Of a stretch of DNA of 33,150 bases, positions 21,193 to 28,896 are shown one piece after another; the stretch's first letter is position 1; each line of letters starts with the position of its first letter. Position numbers and translations under genes: made by a program. The notes under the pieces were generated by a model. It saw only the letters and a list, made by a program, of their open reading frames with translations, made no database searches and was not told the DNA's origin. This DNA comes from a virus. Where the stretch lies: positions 1-33,150 of the IMG/VR virus record IMGVR_UViG_3300025138_000179. The stretch is one strand, 5' to 3'.

Positions 21193-21265
21193 ATAATTTC
21201 CCAATAAAAACAATCACTTACGACAAGTTATTTTTGAATATTTTTGCGGTAAAATCTGAATACTC

Positions 21266-21287
21266 GTGACCAAAATGGCTTGGTCAC
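21266..21287. repeat. Perfect inverted repeat downstream of the endolysin gene
   Basis: GTGACCAA (21266-21273), a six-base loop and TTGGTCAC (21280-21287) form an eight-pair stem. CGTGACC recurs at about 21306. There is no T-run directly after it on either strand. It could be a weak terminator at the end of the late operon or a protein-binding site next to attP. Confidence 0.5.
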
Positions 21288-21313
21288 TGGATTGCATTTA
21301 CTTTTCGTGACCA

Positions 21314-21952
21314 TTACTTCAGCCACTCATAGATCTTAAATGTTTGATTTGTACGCTCGTCTAAGTGATTATACCCGCCATTTACTGACTTGGTGACTCG
21401 TTTACATGTGTCTTTGCTCACACCCTCATCACATATTTTCCAAAGCCCTCGCCGCTTGTTGAAGTACCATAAAGCACTCTCCATAGGATAGTGTGATGAT
21501 ATAAGTTGTGGTTCATCCATTACGTCCGGCAAGCGCATATCACTGGCAAACTTACGCACGTTTGCACGTCCGGTTACTTGTAAAAATCCACGTCCTCGAA
21601 AAATCCAACCATCGTCTGTGTCAACATTGCCAAGTTTAGATTTCTCACTACGGTTTTTATCCATGTATACATAGTTTGCTAATGCTCTTGGGTTTTTCGA
21701 ATATGGCTTGGCATCAGCCCTAGTTTTAAAATATCTGCCAAAGACCTTCATCAAAGCATCGACTGAATAGTTTAAGTTTTCCTCAACAGCTTGAAAGTTC
21801 ATGCTTTCAATACACACCTGTCCTAAGAAATGTGCAGCCCTCTCAGGTGACATTTCATAATACTTCATAATTCCTTTTGCTGTGTTTGGCCCAAATTGAC
21901 CATCTGGCGTACACCCACACTTTTGTTGTAGGTTTCTGAATCCTTCACTCAT
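21314..21952 (-). CDS. Endolysin, glycoside hydrolase family 19 (chitinase-like lysozyme)
   Basis: This is a 212-residue cell-wall hydrolase. Residues 5-30 (FRNLQQKCGCTPDGQFGPNT, then AKGI) look like a short peptidoglycan-binding repeat. AHFLGQVCIES (E49) and VEENLNYS (E58) hold the candidate catalytic acids of GH19, and WIFRGRGFLQVTGRANV (116-132) is the family signature. It cuts glycan strands of murein at lysis. There is no signal peptide, so export depends on the holins encoded upstream. The start at 21952 is chosen because of the eight-base overlap with the upstream gene and a GGAG site; a longer frame to 22102 lies wholly inside that gene. Confidence 0.88.
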   Translation of the reverse strand: MSEGFRNLQQKCGCTPDGQFGPNTAKGIMKYYEMSPERAAHFLGQVCIESMNFQAVEENLNYSVDALMKVFGRYFKTRADAKPYSKNPRALANYVYMDKNRSEKSKLGNVDTDDGWIFRGRGFLQVTGRANVRKFASDMRLPDVMDEPQLISSHYPMESALWYFNKRRGLWKICDEGVSKDTCKRVTKSVNGGYNHLDERTNQTFKIYEWLK

Positions 21953-22217
21953 TATCTTTCTCCACTGGCTTGCGGCCCCATTGCCGCGTGTAACCAAATT
22001 GTTCATAACTTTCTGCCCAACGGTTTTCGGTAAAGGTTGCGAACCGGATGAGCATTTCATTCTCTGTGTAAAGTTGGTCAATCCACTCAGAATTTTCCTC
22101 AACTACAGTCTCTAAATGTTCTATTCGGTGAGCCTGTTTACTTACCCACCAGACGCCACCAACCAATTGCACCAACATGGCAAGCACAAGGCCAAGAGGA
22201 AGCTTTAAATCGCTCAC
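21945..22217 (-). CDS. Membrane-anchored coiled-coil protein, possible i-spanin
   Basis: This is a 90-residue protein with one N-terminal membrane span (LPLGLVLAMLVQLVGGVWWV), then a charged helix (HRIEHLETVVEENSEWIDQL) and a basic tail. A single N-in span plus periplasmic coiled coil, directly before the endolysin, is the layout of inner-membrane spanins (Rz), although similar proteins are also called holin-like. No partner lipoprotein is obvious; the small exported protein at 23024-23200 is one candidate. The start is GTG at 22217, overlapping the previous stop as GTGA with GGAAAG upstream. Confidence 0.65.
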   Translation of the reverse strand: MSDLKLPLGLVLAMLVQLVGGVWWVSKQAHRIEHLETVVEENSEWIDQLYTENEMLIRFATFTENRWAESYEQFGYTRQWGRKPVEKDNE

Positions 22218-22306
22218 CTTTTGCTTTCCAAGTATAGTCTTAATAAATTAACGAGAGTGTTTAGCGATACCGCACTAAACAACATAATCCACTGCCACAT
22301 TTCCAT
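22214..22306 (-). CDS. 30-residue membrane peptide (short gene)
   Basis: ATG at 22306 overlaps the holin stop as TAATG, and the stop at 22214 overlaps the next GTG start. The product is MEMWQWIMLFSAVSLNTLVN followed by LLRLYLESKR: one hydrophobic helix with a basic end. The overlaps on both sides strongly suggest a translated gene. It may be a holin modulator such as an antiholin; this is inference from location and topology. Confidence 0.62.
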   Translation of the reverse strand: MEMWQWIMLFSAVSLNTLVNLLRLYLESKR

Positions 22307-22692
22307 TATTTTTTTCCGAAAAATTTAGTTGCTTGCCGCGTTGCAAAAGTTGCACTTAATATTATACCCAAGGCGGCTTTGTACCAATCAGGACAAGCAT
22401 CCAAAGCTGTAAAACCATTCTGCACAATTTCTCTCCCCCATTCCCCTGCAAAGGCAAGCACCAAAGGCAATGCAAAAATTACAGCATAAAGTTCGTCGGC
22501 CCATGAATTATTAGCATTTTGAGCCATAACCTTTTCCCACTCGCTTTCGCTCATGGCTGCGTTTTTCATGACAGCGGCTTTAGCTTCAGCCTCAACTAAC
22601 TTTAGATTAGCGTTTGCAGCTTGCGCATTGGCTTTGCCCTTGAGCCAACCCCCTGCTAACTCAGTAATCGGCCCTATCAATGCTTGGAGCAT
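22306..22692 (-). CDS. Holin of the GTA_holin_3TM type
   Basis: This is a 128-residue protein. The N-terminus has an amphipathic GPITELAGGWLKGKA helix followed by an Ala-rich charged helix. NSWADELYAVIFALPLVLAF is the recognisable core of the holin family first described for gene-transfer-agent release, and a further span lies in WYKAALGIILSATFATRQ. The product should form the membrane lesions that release the endolysin. Its start lies 32 bases inside the preceding two-span gene, and its stop overlaps the next small membrane gene. Confidence 0.78.
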   Translation of the reverse strand: MLQALIGPITELAGGWLKGKANAQAANANLKLVEAEAKAAVMKNAAMSESEWEKVMAQNANNSWADELYAVIFALPLVLAFAGEWGREIVQNGFTALDACPDWYKAALGIILSATFATRQATKFFGKK

Positions 22693-22918
22693 TTGCGCTC
22701 ACTCCTCTATCCGTTTTAGCTTCCTTTCCCAACCACACCGCAAAACAAGCTGAAAAACAGCCAAATATTACGGAGCAAAATCCTGATTGATTTAAGGTTG
22801 GATCTTCTAAACTGATCATCCAATTTGTGACTTGAAAGCACATAATCGTGATGGCTAACATCATCAAACGTGGTAATATTTTTAGCTCATCTATAACGCT
22901 TGCTGTTAACCTTACCAT
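22661..22918 (-). CDS. Two-span small membrane protein, holin-like
   Basis: This is an 85-residue protein: VRLTASVIDELKILPRLMML leads into a first membrane span (about 16-36, MMLAITIMCFQVTNWMI), then a short loop and a second span (GFCSVIFGCFSACFAVWLG), with a charged end. Small two-span proteins with the 'ELKxLPRxMML' opening recur in marine phages next to holins. It may be a second holin or an antiholin. Its position in the lysis cluster supports this; the sequence alone does not decide which. Confidence 0.68.
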   Translation of the reverse strand: MVRLTASVIDELKILPRLMMLAITIMCFQVTNWMISLEDPTLNQSGFCSVIFGCFSACFAVWLGKEAKTDRGVSANAPSIDRADY

Positions 22919-23027
22919 TGGATTTCCTTGCTATATTTAACGCAATCTTTTTCTCACGAGTGATAACCACCACTCGCCCTTTGCTGTCATAAACAACAAA
23001 CTTTCCCTTAGTTTCTCTGAGTTTCAA
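22887..23027 (-). CDS. 46-residue basic protein (short gene, TTG start)
   Basis: A TTG at 23027 overlaps the upstream stop as TTGA. The product is MKLRETKGKFVVYDSKGRVV, then VITREKKIALNIARKSNGKV and a basic end. The alternating KFVVYDSKGRVVVIT pattern suggests a beta hairpin followed by a basic helix. It covers an otherwise empty 105-base interval and overlaps the next gene by 32 bases, the same overlap length seen at the next junction. No family recognised. The non-ATG start and short length keep confidence moderate. Confidence 0.5.
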   Translation of the reverse strand: MKLRETKGKFVVYDSKGRVVVITREKKIALNIARKSNGKVNSKRYR

Positions 23028-23200
23028 AGCTCAATTTTAATGCACACTATTTTTGATTTTTCGTTCGTTACAAGAACTTTAGCCTCTTCTTTTGCTAATT
23101 CGCACACCTCTTGTTTAGTGTAACTTCCTACGTGATAATGTTCAAAGTCACCACCAGTAGCTGCGCTTGTTGTTAATTGAACCCAAAGTAAAACCCACAT
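23024..23200 (-). CDS. 58-residue probable exported protein (short gene)
   Basis: ATG at 23200 directly abuts the stop of the upstream gene. The product opens MWVLLWVQLTTSAATGGDFE, a short signal-peptide-like stretch, followed by HYHVGSYTKQEVCELAKEEA and KIVCIKIEL. Two cysteines (C33, C53) could form a disulphide after export. Similar small marine-phage proteins (hydrophobic start, 'HVGSf....C', 'ICVK') are familiar but unassigned. Within a lysis cluster, an outer-membrane or periplasmic spanin partner is possible, though there is no classical lipobox. Confidence 0.62.
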   Translation of the reverse strand: MWVLLWVQLTTSAATGGDFEHYHVGSYTKQEVCELAKEEAKVLVTNEKSKIVCIKIEL

Positions 23201-23689
23201 TTACCAACGCCCCTGATAAAGTCCAACACCGTAAATCATTCCACCCAAAGTAGCACCGCCAATTATCAAACAACCAATCGTAGCGCCGAACGTAATTAAT
23301 TTTTCTAATGCTTCCTGTTTTTTATAAAGCTGTTCTTTGCGTTGCTTGCGTATTTGACCTTCGATCTTTTTTAATTCTTTAACGTAACTTGGCCCCCAAT
23401 GTGCGCTCAAAAAAGAGTATAATTCTTCCCTCATATGATCCGCTTTAGTTTTGGCCTCGAACACTGCCAGTGCTTCAGCTTCCACAGATCCACTCATTTT
23501 CCTCCACCAAGGGATATTATTCTGTTTATGCTTTTGTTCTAAATGATTGAGGTCCGACATTGCGGAAGCCCATTGGGAAAGTTGACCGACGCAATCTTGC
23601 ATTTCCCTTCCCGCATTCACCGCTTTTTTTAAATAACCTACAGCAGAAGACGCGGCACTAATTGCCGCTGTCACGGTAATTGGGTCCAT
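23201..23689 (-). CDS. Phage protein with C-terminal membrane span, function unknown
   Basis: This is a 162-residue protein starting MDPITVTAAISAASSAVGYL, with a charged helical middle (QSEQ-like KTKADHMREELYSFLSAHWG and KKIEGQIRKQRKEQLYKKQE) and a final hydrophobic segment ITFGATIGCLIIGGATLGGM. Proteins with the MDPI..A......A...i..G..mq opening and a long charged helix are common in marine phages, near lysis and tail genes. It may be a lysis or membrane-associated protein. It is adjacent to short membrane genes on both sides without gaps (TAA-ATG junction upstream). Confidence 0.65.
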   Translation of the reverse strand: MDPITVTAAISAASSAVGYLKKAVNAGREMQDCVGQLSQWASAMSDLNHLEQKHKQNNIPWWRKMSGSVEAEALAVFEAKTKADHMREELYSFLSAHWGPSYVKELKKIEGQIRKQRKEQLYKKQEALEKLITFGATIGCLIIGGATLGGMIYGVGLYQGRW

Positions 23690-23860
23690 TTACATTCTGG
23701 TGATTATAGTAATCAGCATGAGGATAATAGCACCCGCTGATCCGATAAGTAGATTCTCAAGCCTCTTAATTCTAAGTATGGTCTCTTTCCATCTTTCTTC
23801 CAGTTGGGTTTCCACTTTGACCACCCTCTTATCTAAACTAGCTAATGTTGGTTTACTCAT
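23690..23860 (-). CDS. 56-residue coiled-coil membrane protein, XhlA-like layout (short gene)
   Basis: ATG at 23860 opens a frame ending at 23690, immediately before the next ATG. The product is MSKPTLASLDKRVVKVETQL, then EERWKETILRIKRLENLLIG and a C-terminal span SAGAIILMLITIITRM. A heptad coiled coil followed by one membrane span is the layout of haemolysin XhlA-type lysis accessories, which help holin function. The resemblance is of layout rather than proven homology. It is the first gene of the lysis cluster after the fibre genes. Confidence 0.65.
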   Translation of the reverse strand: MSKPTLASLDKRVVKVETQLEERWKETILRIKRLENLLIGSAGAIILMLITIITRM

Positions 23861-23867
23861 GTTTCAC

Positions 23868-25343
23868 CTATGTCTTAACTAATAATTCTGTCGCTGAGAT
23901 AGCAGTCCCTGCCAGTACACTTGGCGTTGCAGCCGTTGTGCCTATCGTTCCATCTGTTTGTACGAAGTATTGTTGCCCTGCGGTAAGACCGCTCTGGTTA
24001 TCTGACACAGAGCCTATGATGTCTACAGTTGCACCCTTGGTGTCAGCTACAGCGCCACCTTTGGACATACCAATAAAGTTTTCGGAGGTAAGGTTAGTGC
24101 CAAATGTGTCTACTGTTGCAACGATAGCTGTTGCCGCATAAGAATTTGCGTAGTCATTATACACCATTACGGCTCTATCTTGGCTAGTATCATACACAAT
24201 AGGAGCAAAAGTTGCTCTTGCATCTTCATTTACTATTGTTTGAGGTGTTCCAAATGAAATGTCAGTGCCGCTTATAGTTCCTGACGCAAGCTTAATTTTA
24301 CCACCATTTTCTTCTGAATAAGAAATTAACATCCTATCAGCATCAGGATCATATACAATGCCTAGTACTACACAGTTTTGACTTTCACCTGTTGCAAAAT
24401 TTACTTCAGATCCAAAGGAAGCTGTCCTACTTCCAGAACTCCCACCGATAGTTACAGTTTTTGCAGCGGCTGACTCTCCATCGGGTCTATCTGTGTAAGC
24501 TAATACTACTTTATTAGTGTCTGGATCAAACTCACAGTTAGTTCTTTCAGCGTCATGGCCTAAATTTATTTCAGTGGTAAATGTAACAGACGTACCAGAA
24601 ATATCTCCAATAGAAATATAACCGTCATTAGAAGTAGATTGGTAAAATACTAAAATACAATTTAAGTTACTGTCAAAACAAACGTCTGCAGAGTAGGCTG
24701 CTGCATTACGAAAAGTAACAATAGAGCCAAAAGATATACTAGTACCACTTACTGTTCCAATAACACATTTACCTTTACCACTGTCACCATTGTCTTGGTA
24801 CACAACAGCTACTTTATTTAAGTTAGTATCAAATGTAGCTTTTATTTCACCTTCAATTGAGTTTTGTGTAAAATCCGCAATAGATCCAAAGGATATACTT
24901 GTGCCACTAACCGTTCCAACAATAGCCCTTCCAGTTGTTCCTATCACTTGATGCCAAAGTGCAATAACTTTATTTGAATTACTATCAAACGTAGCTCCAA
25001 CTTTTTGGGTATTGCCACTATTAAAAACAACAGGAGTACCAAAGCTTATAGAGTTGTCAGAGTTGTCTACTGTTCCAACAATAGCTGTACCATAACTTGA
25101 ATTACCGTTGTCTGAATAGATTACGACAACTTTGTTATTGCTGCTATCATAAACAGCATTCATTCCTTCAACGGGACTGCCATCAAATGCAACTTTAGTT
25201 CCAGAAGCCCCTGCTGTTCCTGTAGAAGCAGCAACACTTACAGTACCATCTGCATTAACCACCACTGGCTTGCCGCTTGGCAGTGTGCCACTGGCTACCG
25301 CTTTAAACTCACCACTCTCTTCAGCCCCTATACGTTTTAACAT
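23868..25343 (-). CDS. Tail fibre paralogue C, seven-repeat beta propeller
   Basis: This is a 491-residue protein. The N-terminal cap is FKAVASGTLPSGKPVVVNAD then GTVSV. Residues about 50-415 contain seven repeats of about 50 residues of the form 'a.fDsn.nKvv.vY.D.gns..GtaivGtvsgtsISFGs.v.F'; this copy is the most diverged, especially repeats 4-6. The C-terminal domain (about 425-491) has LTSENFIGMSKGG, SGLTAGQQYFVQTDGTIGTT and SVLAGTAISATELLVK, a widespread phage fibre end. Seven blades suggest a closed propeller for receptor or surface binding. It lies two bases downstream of paralogue B and ends the fibre cluster. Confidence 0.75.
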   Translation of the reverse strand: MLKRIGAEESGEFKAVASGTLPSGKPVVVNADGTVSVAASTGTAGASGTKVAFDGSPVEGMNAVYDSSNNKVVVIYSDNGNSSYGTAIVGTVDNSDNSISFGTPVVFNSGNTQKVGATFDSNSNKVIALWHQVIGTTGRAIVGTVSGTSISFGSIADFTQNSIEGEIKATFDTNLNKVAVVYQDNGDSGKGKCVIGTVSGTSISFGSIVTFRNAAAYSADVCFDSNLNCILVFYQSTSNDGYISIGDISGTSVTFTTEINLGHDAERTNCEFDPDTNKVVLAYTDRPDGESAAAKTVTIGGSSGSRTASFGSEVNFATGESQNCVVLGIVYDPDADRMLISYSEENGGKIKLASGTISGTDISFGTPQTIVNEDARATFAPIVYDTSQDRAVMVYNDYANSYAATAIVATVDTFGTNLTSENFIGMSKGGAVADTKGATVDIIGSVSDNQSGLTAGQQYFVQTDGTIGTTAATPSVLAGTAISATELLVKT

Positions 25344-25345
25344 AG

Positions 25346-26776
25346 TTACCCTTTCACGATAAGTTTAGTTGCCGATACAGCCGTCCCTGCAAATACGCTA
25401 GGATCAGCCGCTGTTGTACCTAGTGTACCATCAGTCTGAACAAAGTAGCTTTGCCCTGCCGTTAGCCCTGATAGGTTGTCGGCTATTGCACCTTGAATAT
25501 CTATGATAGCCCCTGCACCAGAAGCTGCACCGCTACGAGATATGCCGATATAGTTCTCTGAGGTGAGGGTGGTTGATGCAAATTGAAAAACGAAAGCTGT
25601 CCCGTGGTCAGAGTTCACAGTATCTCTATAAGCAACAACCGTTTTATTAGCATTACTATCAAAAGCAGAAGAAATATAAGTAGAATTAGCATTTTCAAAT
25701 GTTTCAGCGGTATTAAAGGATATACTTGTGCCGCTTACCGTGCCTGTAACGCCTAAACCAAGTGGTCCCACCGTATAGGCAATATCAACTTTATTAGCGC
25801 TACTGTTGAAGGTGGCTGAAATCCAAGTCACCAAACCTGCATCAAATACAACTTCAGAACCAAAGCTGATGGATGTACCACTTACCGTTCCCACCAAACC
25901 AGTGCCATACCCACCATTTCCTGCATCTGCATACGCAACTACAACTTTGTTGGAATTACTGTCAAACGTAAGTGAAATATAAGATGTTCCTGCGGAATTG
26001 AATACGACAAGGCTACCATAACTAATGGACGTGCCACTAACAGTACCAACTACAGTAGAGCCATAATCAGTGTCCTCCTTTCGGAAGCAAATAACAACCT
26101 TGTTGGAATTACTATCAAAAGTACATGCAACCCATTTCACCCAATCATTATTAAATACAACTGGTGATCCAAAGCTAATTGACGTACCGCTTACAGTACC
26201 TACGACAGATGTGCCGTATTTTGTGCCACCACCTAAGTCTTCTGCGTAAGCTATAACTACTTTGTTTGAATTAGTGTCAAACGTGCACGAACCATATTCA
26301 AGATAATCATTTTCAAAAACTGTAGGGCTACCAAAGCTTATAGATGTACCACTTACAGTTCCAACTACAGCTGTTCCTCTTCCGACATTTCCAAGGTCTG
26401 AGTAAACTATGACCACCTTATTAGCATTACTGTCAAAAGTTGCAGATATATATTCGGCACGAGCACTTTCAAAAACAACAGGAGTACCAAAGCTAATAGA
26501 AACTCCGCTTACAGTCCCCACTACAGCGGTTCCGTAATTGCTATTACCTACGTCTTGATAAGCGATCACAATTTTATTTAAGTTACTATCAAAAGTAGTA
26601 GCAGTGTAAGTTGTATTTGCGTTTTCAAACACTGTAGGAGTTGCCCCTTGAACGCTTACAACAACACTAACAGTGCCATCAGCGTTCACAATGACAGTTT
26701 TACCATTCGTTAGCGTACCACTAGCTACAGCGTGTTCCTGTCTTGGTACGCTTTTGTCATTACCAATGATACGCAT
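25346..26776 (-). CDS. Tail fibre paralogue B, seven-repeat beta propeller
   Basis: This is a 476-residue protein with the same plan as its two neighbours: cap (AVASGTLTNGKTVIVNADGT, then VSVV), seven repeats of about 50 residues between about 46 and 405 built on 'TFDSNSNKVVIAYaDxGNxxYGTxVVGTVSGTSISFGS', and a C-terminal SENYIGIS...GLTAGQSYFVQTDGTLGTT domain. Blade 4 carries CFRKEDTDYGS and blade 6 is shortened (YTVGPLGLGVTGTVSG), so loops vary while the core stays constant. This is expected for a surface-binding propeller. It is preceded by a short gene with six bases between them. Confidence 0.78.
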   Translation of the reverse strand: MRIIGNDKSVPRQEHAVASGTLTNGKTVIVNADGTVSVVVSVQGATPTVFENANTTYTATTFDSNLNKIVIAYQDVGNSNYGTAVVGTVSGVSISFGTPVVFESARAEYISATFDSNANKVVIVYSDLGNVGRGTAVVGTVSGTSISFGSPTVFENDYLEYGSCTFDTNSNKVVIAYAEDLGGGTKYGTSVVGTVSGTSISFGSPVVFNNDWVKWVACTFDSNSNKVVICFRKEDTDYGSTVVGTVSGTSISYGSLVVFNSAGTSYISLTFDSNSNKVVVAYADAGNGGYGTGLVGTVSGTSISFGSEVVFDAGLVTWISATFNSSANKVDIAYTVGPLGLGVTGTVSGTSISFNTAETFENANSTYISSAFDSNANKTVVAYRDTVNSDHGTAFVFQFASTTLTSENYIGISRSGAASGAGAIIDIQGAIADNLSGLTAGQSYFVQTDGTLGTTAADPSVFAGTAVSATKLIVKG

Positions 26777-26782
26777 TGCGCT

Positions 26783-27049
26783 TTACTCCCCACCATCTTC
26801 CGCATCTGGATCTACCCAATCAGGGTTGGCTGTCCAGGTTGTACCGTCAAACTTGTACTTGTTGCCTGTCCAATCGTCGGGTGCATTGGTTACATTGTCA
26901 GTCACTGTTATCGTTGTGCTATTTAAATCAGCAATAATAAACTGAGCCGGATCACCGATAGTAATATCGCTTGCTGTTGCTGTTATTGTTACGTCATCAG
27001 CAAGTAAGTATTTGCTGAGATTGCTTGATGTTTCTACGATAGTTTTCAT
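26783..27049 (-). CDS. Small acidic tail protein between fibre paralogues
   Basis: This is an 88-residue protein: MKTIVETSSNLSKYLLADDV, then TITATASDITIGDPAQFIIA, an NAPDDWTGNKYKFDGTTWTA segment and an acidic end DPDAEDGGE. The 'W.GnKY.fDG..W..np.W' pattern is common in small marine phage tail proteins. It is encoded between fibre paralogues A and B, with three and six bases of spacing. It may link fibres to the tail or cap a fibre; this is inference from location. Confidence 0.68.
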   Translation of the reverse strand: MKTIVETSSNLSKYLLADDVTITATASDITIGDPAQFIIADLNSTTITVTDNVTNAPDDWTGNKYKFDGTTWTANPDWVDPDAEDGGE

Positions 27050-27052
27050 TTT

Positions 27053-28504
27053 TTACCCTTTCACTATTAGTTCTGTTGATGAGATAGCGGTTCCCGCCGT
27101 AACGGAAGGACTTCCCGCTGTTGTTCCTATTGTGCCATTATTTTGCACAAAATATGTTTGCCCTGCGGTTAAACCGCTTTGGTTTCTGTCTATTGTGTTA
27201 GTTGTGTTTATTGCTGCACTCTGAGTGGTTGCATATGCACCATCTGAGAAGCCTATGAAGTTTTCTGAGGTGATGTTGGTAGAAGTAGATGTGTTTTGGA
27301 ATACAATTGCTGTACCGTGGTCATCGCCCCCATCATCCTTGTAAGCTATGACAACCTTTTGAGCGTTAGCGTCATAAATAGCTGAAATGTTATTGGAATT
27401 AGCAGTTTCAAAAATAGAGGCACTACCAAAACTAATTGAAGTCCCACTAACCGTTCCAACAATAACCGTACCGTAGTTAGAATTTCCAACATCCCTGTAA
27501 GCTATAACAACTTTCTGAACATTAGCGTCATAAGTGGCTGATATCCAATTACAGCTAGCACTTTCAAACACAGCAGCACTACCAAAGCTAATAGACGTAC
27601 CACTCACAGTGCCTACAATAGCTGTACCATACTGAGAATTGCCAACATCTTCATAAGCTATTACAACTTTTTGAGCGTTAGAGTCATAAACTCCTGAAAT
27701 GTACTCAGAATTAGCACTCTCAAATACAACGGCAGAGCCGAAGCTAATAGATGTTCCACTTACAGTACCAACAATAGCAGTTCCGTAATAAGAGTTGCCA
27801 TTATCCCTATAAGCTACAACAATCTTCTGAGCACTAGCATCATAAATAGTTGAAATATAACTGGTAGAAGCATTTTCAAATATAACAGGAGAACCAAAAC
27901 TAATAGATGTACCTGATACTGCACCTACAACAGCAGTGCCTTTGCTAGAGTTGGCAAAATCCCTATAAGCTATAACAACTTTTTGTGCATTAGCATCATA
28001 GGCCGCTGAAATGACTTCGGTACTCGCACTCTCAAATACAGTAGGAGAACCAAAACTGATTGCTGTTCCACTAACTGTTCCTACTATAGCAGTGCCGTAT
28101 TCAGAACCGCCAATATCACTATAGGCTATAACAACTTTCTGAGCGTTAGTATCATAGACAGCCGACATATTAGTGCTCATAGCACTCTCAAATACAGTAG
28201 GAGAACCAAAACTGATAGATGTCCCACTGACTGTTCCAACGATAGCAGTACCGTGGCTACTGTTTCCGCCATCAGTATAAGCAATAACAACCTTCTGAGC
28301 GTTAGCATCATAAGTGACTGAACTAAAAGTGGTATTAGCACTCTCAAATACTACAGCAGAGCCAACACCTTCAGTAATAGCGGTTTCAGCAACTACACTT
28401 ACAGTACCATTTGCATTAACAATAACAGCAGTACCATCAGTCAGAGTGCCAGAAGCTACTGCCCTGACCTGACCATCCTTCGCAATATTACCAAAAGATT
28501 TCAT
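27053..28504 (-). CDS. Tail fibre paralogue A, seven-repeat beta propeller
   Basis: This is a 483-residue protein and the most regular of the three paralogues. The cap is RAVASGTLTDGTAVIVNANG then TVSVV. Residues about 48-410 hold seven repeats of 50-51 residues, each reading roughly 'sYIsaiYDANAQKVVIAYrD.GNS.YGTAIVGTVSGTSISFGS..VFESA'. The C-terminal domain contains SENFIGFSDG, SGLTAGQTYFVQNNGTIGTT and SPSVTAGTAISSTELIVK. Seven near-identical blades point to a recently expanded propeller. As the tail-tip or side fibre it would contact the host surface. The matching DNA repeats of about 153 bp (about 27275-28360) could recombine within and between the three genes. Confidence 0.8.
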   Translation of the reverse strand: MKSFGNIAKDGQVRAVASGTLTDGTAVIVNANGTVSVVAETAITEGVGSAVVFESANTTFSSVTYDANAQKVVIAYTDGGNSSHGTAIVGTVSGTSISFGSPTVFESAMSTNMSAVYDTNAQKVVIAYSDIGGSEYGTAIVGTVSGTAISFGSPTVFESASTEVISAAYDANAQKVVIAYRDFANSSKGTAVVGAVSGTSISFGSPVIFENASTSYISTIYDASAQKIVVAYRDNGNSYYGTAIVGTVSGTSISFGSAVVFESANSEYISGVYDSNAQKVVIAYEDVGNSQYGTAIVGTVSGTSISFGSAAVFESASCNWISATYDANVQKVVIAYRDVGNSNYGTVIVGTVSGTSISFGSASIFETANSNNISAIYDANAQKVVIAYKDDGGDDHGTAIVFQNTSTSTNITSENFIGFSDGAYATTQSAAINTTNTIDRNQSGLTAGQTYFVQNNGTIGTTAGSPSVTAGTAISSTELIVKG

Positions 28505-28518
28505 AAGATTACTTTCTA

Positions 28519-28881
28519 TTAAGCGTCATCAATCTCTTCATATGAACAAACAGCAGATAAATCTCCCGCTGAACTTGCTTGTATTTTGAGTATGTCACCC
28601 TCAACCAAGTACAGCCCCATGTTCTTATCTATGGGTAGCAAGGTGCTATCAGCCGAAACTGTGATTGTTTTAGCTATGTAATAATCTGCACCAGAACGCG
28701 TAATCCATACCGATATATCAGCCGAATTAGTGCCGTCTATATTGGCTATTACTAATGAATTAATCTTTAATAATTTATTCGATGCAGCGGTTAATAAACT
28801 AACTGCACTTGCAGCAACATCAGCATCTACGGCTGTATTAGCATAAATACTGCTTACTGCGACTACATTTGGATTTGCCAT
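28519..28881 (-). CDS. Small beta-rich tail/virion protein
   Basis: This is a 120-residue protein: MANPNVVAVSSIYANTAVDA, KINSLVIANIDGTNSADISV, WITRSGADYYIAKTITVSAD, then a strand-rich end SAVCSYEEIDDA. The pattern 'lL.INslviaNidgt..adi.v......' followed by 'L..GD.lki.as....l....SyEei.d' is familiar from marine podovirus structural proteins (baseplate or fibre-associated), without a defined role. It lies 14 bases upstream of fibre paralogue A and 15 bases downstream of the next tail gene. Confidence 0.7.
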   Translation of the reverse strand: MANPNVVAVSSIYANTAVDADVAASAVSLLTAASNKLLKINSLVIANIDGTNSADISVWITRSGADYYIAKTITVSADSTLLPIDKNMGLYLVEGDILKIQASSAGDLSAVCSYEEIDDA

Positions 28882-28896
28882 TAAAAATCTCCTATA

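Noticed and set aside
21953-22102. A 50-residue N-terminal extension of the endolysin
   Set aside because: It lies entirely inside the spanin-like gene in another frame. The ATG at 21952 has a ribosome-binding site and the usual short overlap.
24100-28363. CRISPR-like or satellite repeat arrays
   Set aside because: The periodic similarity of about 150 bp is in frame within three coding sequences and corresponds to protein repeats; there are no short identical repeats with unrelated spacers and no cas genes.
23868-28504. Diversity-generating retroelement acting on the fibres
   Set aside because: No reverse transcriptase gene or template/variable repeat pair biased at adenines was seen in the window.
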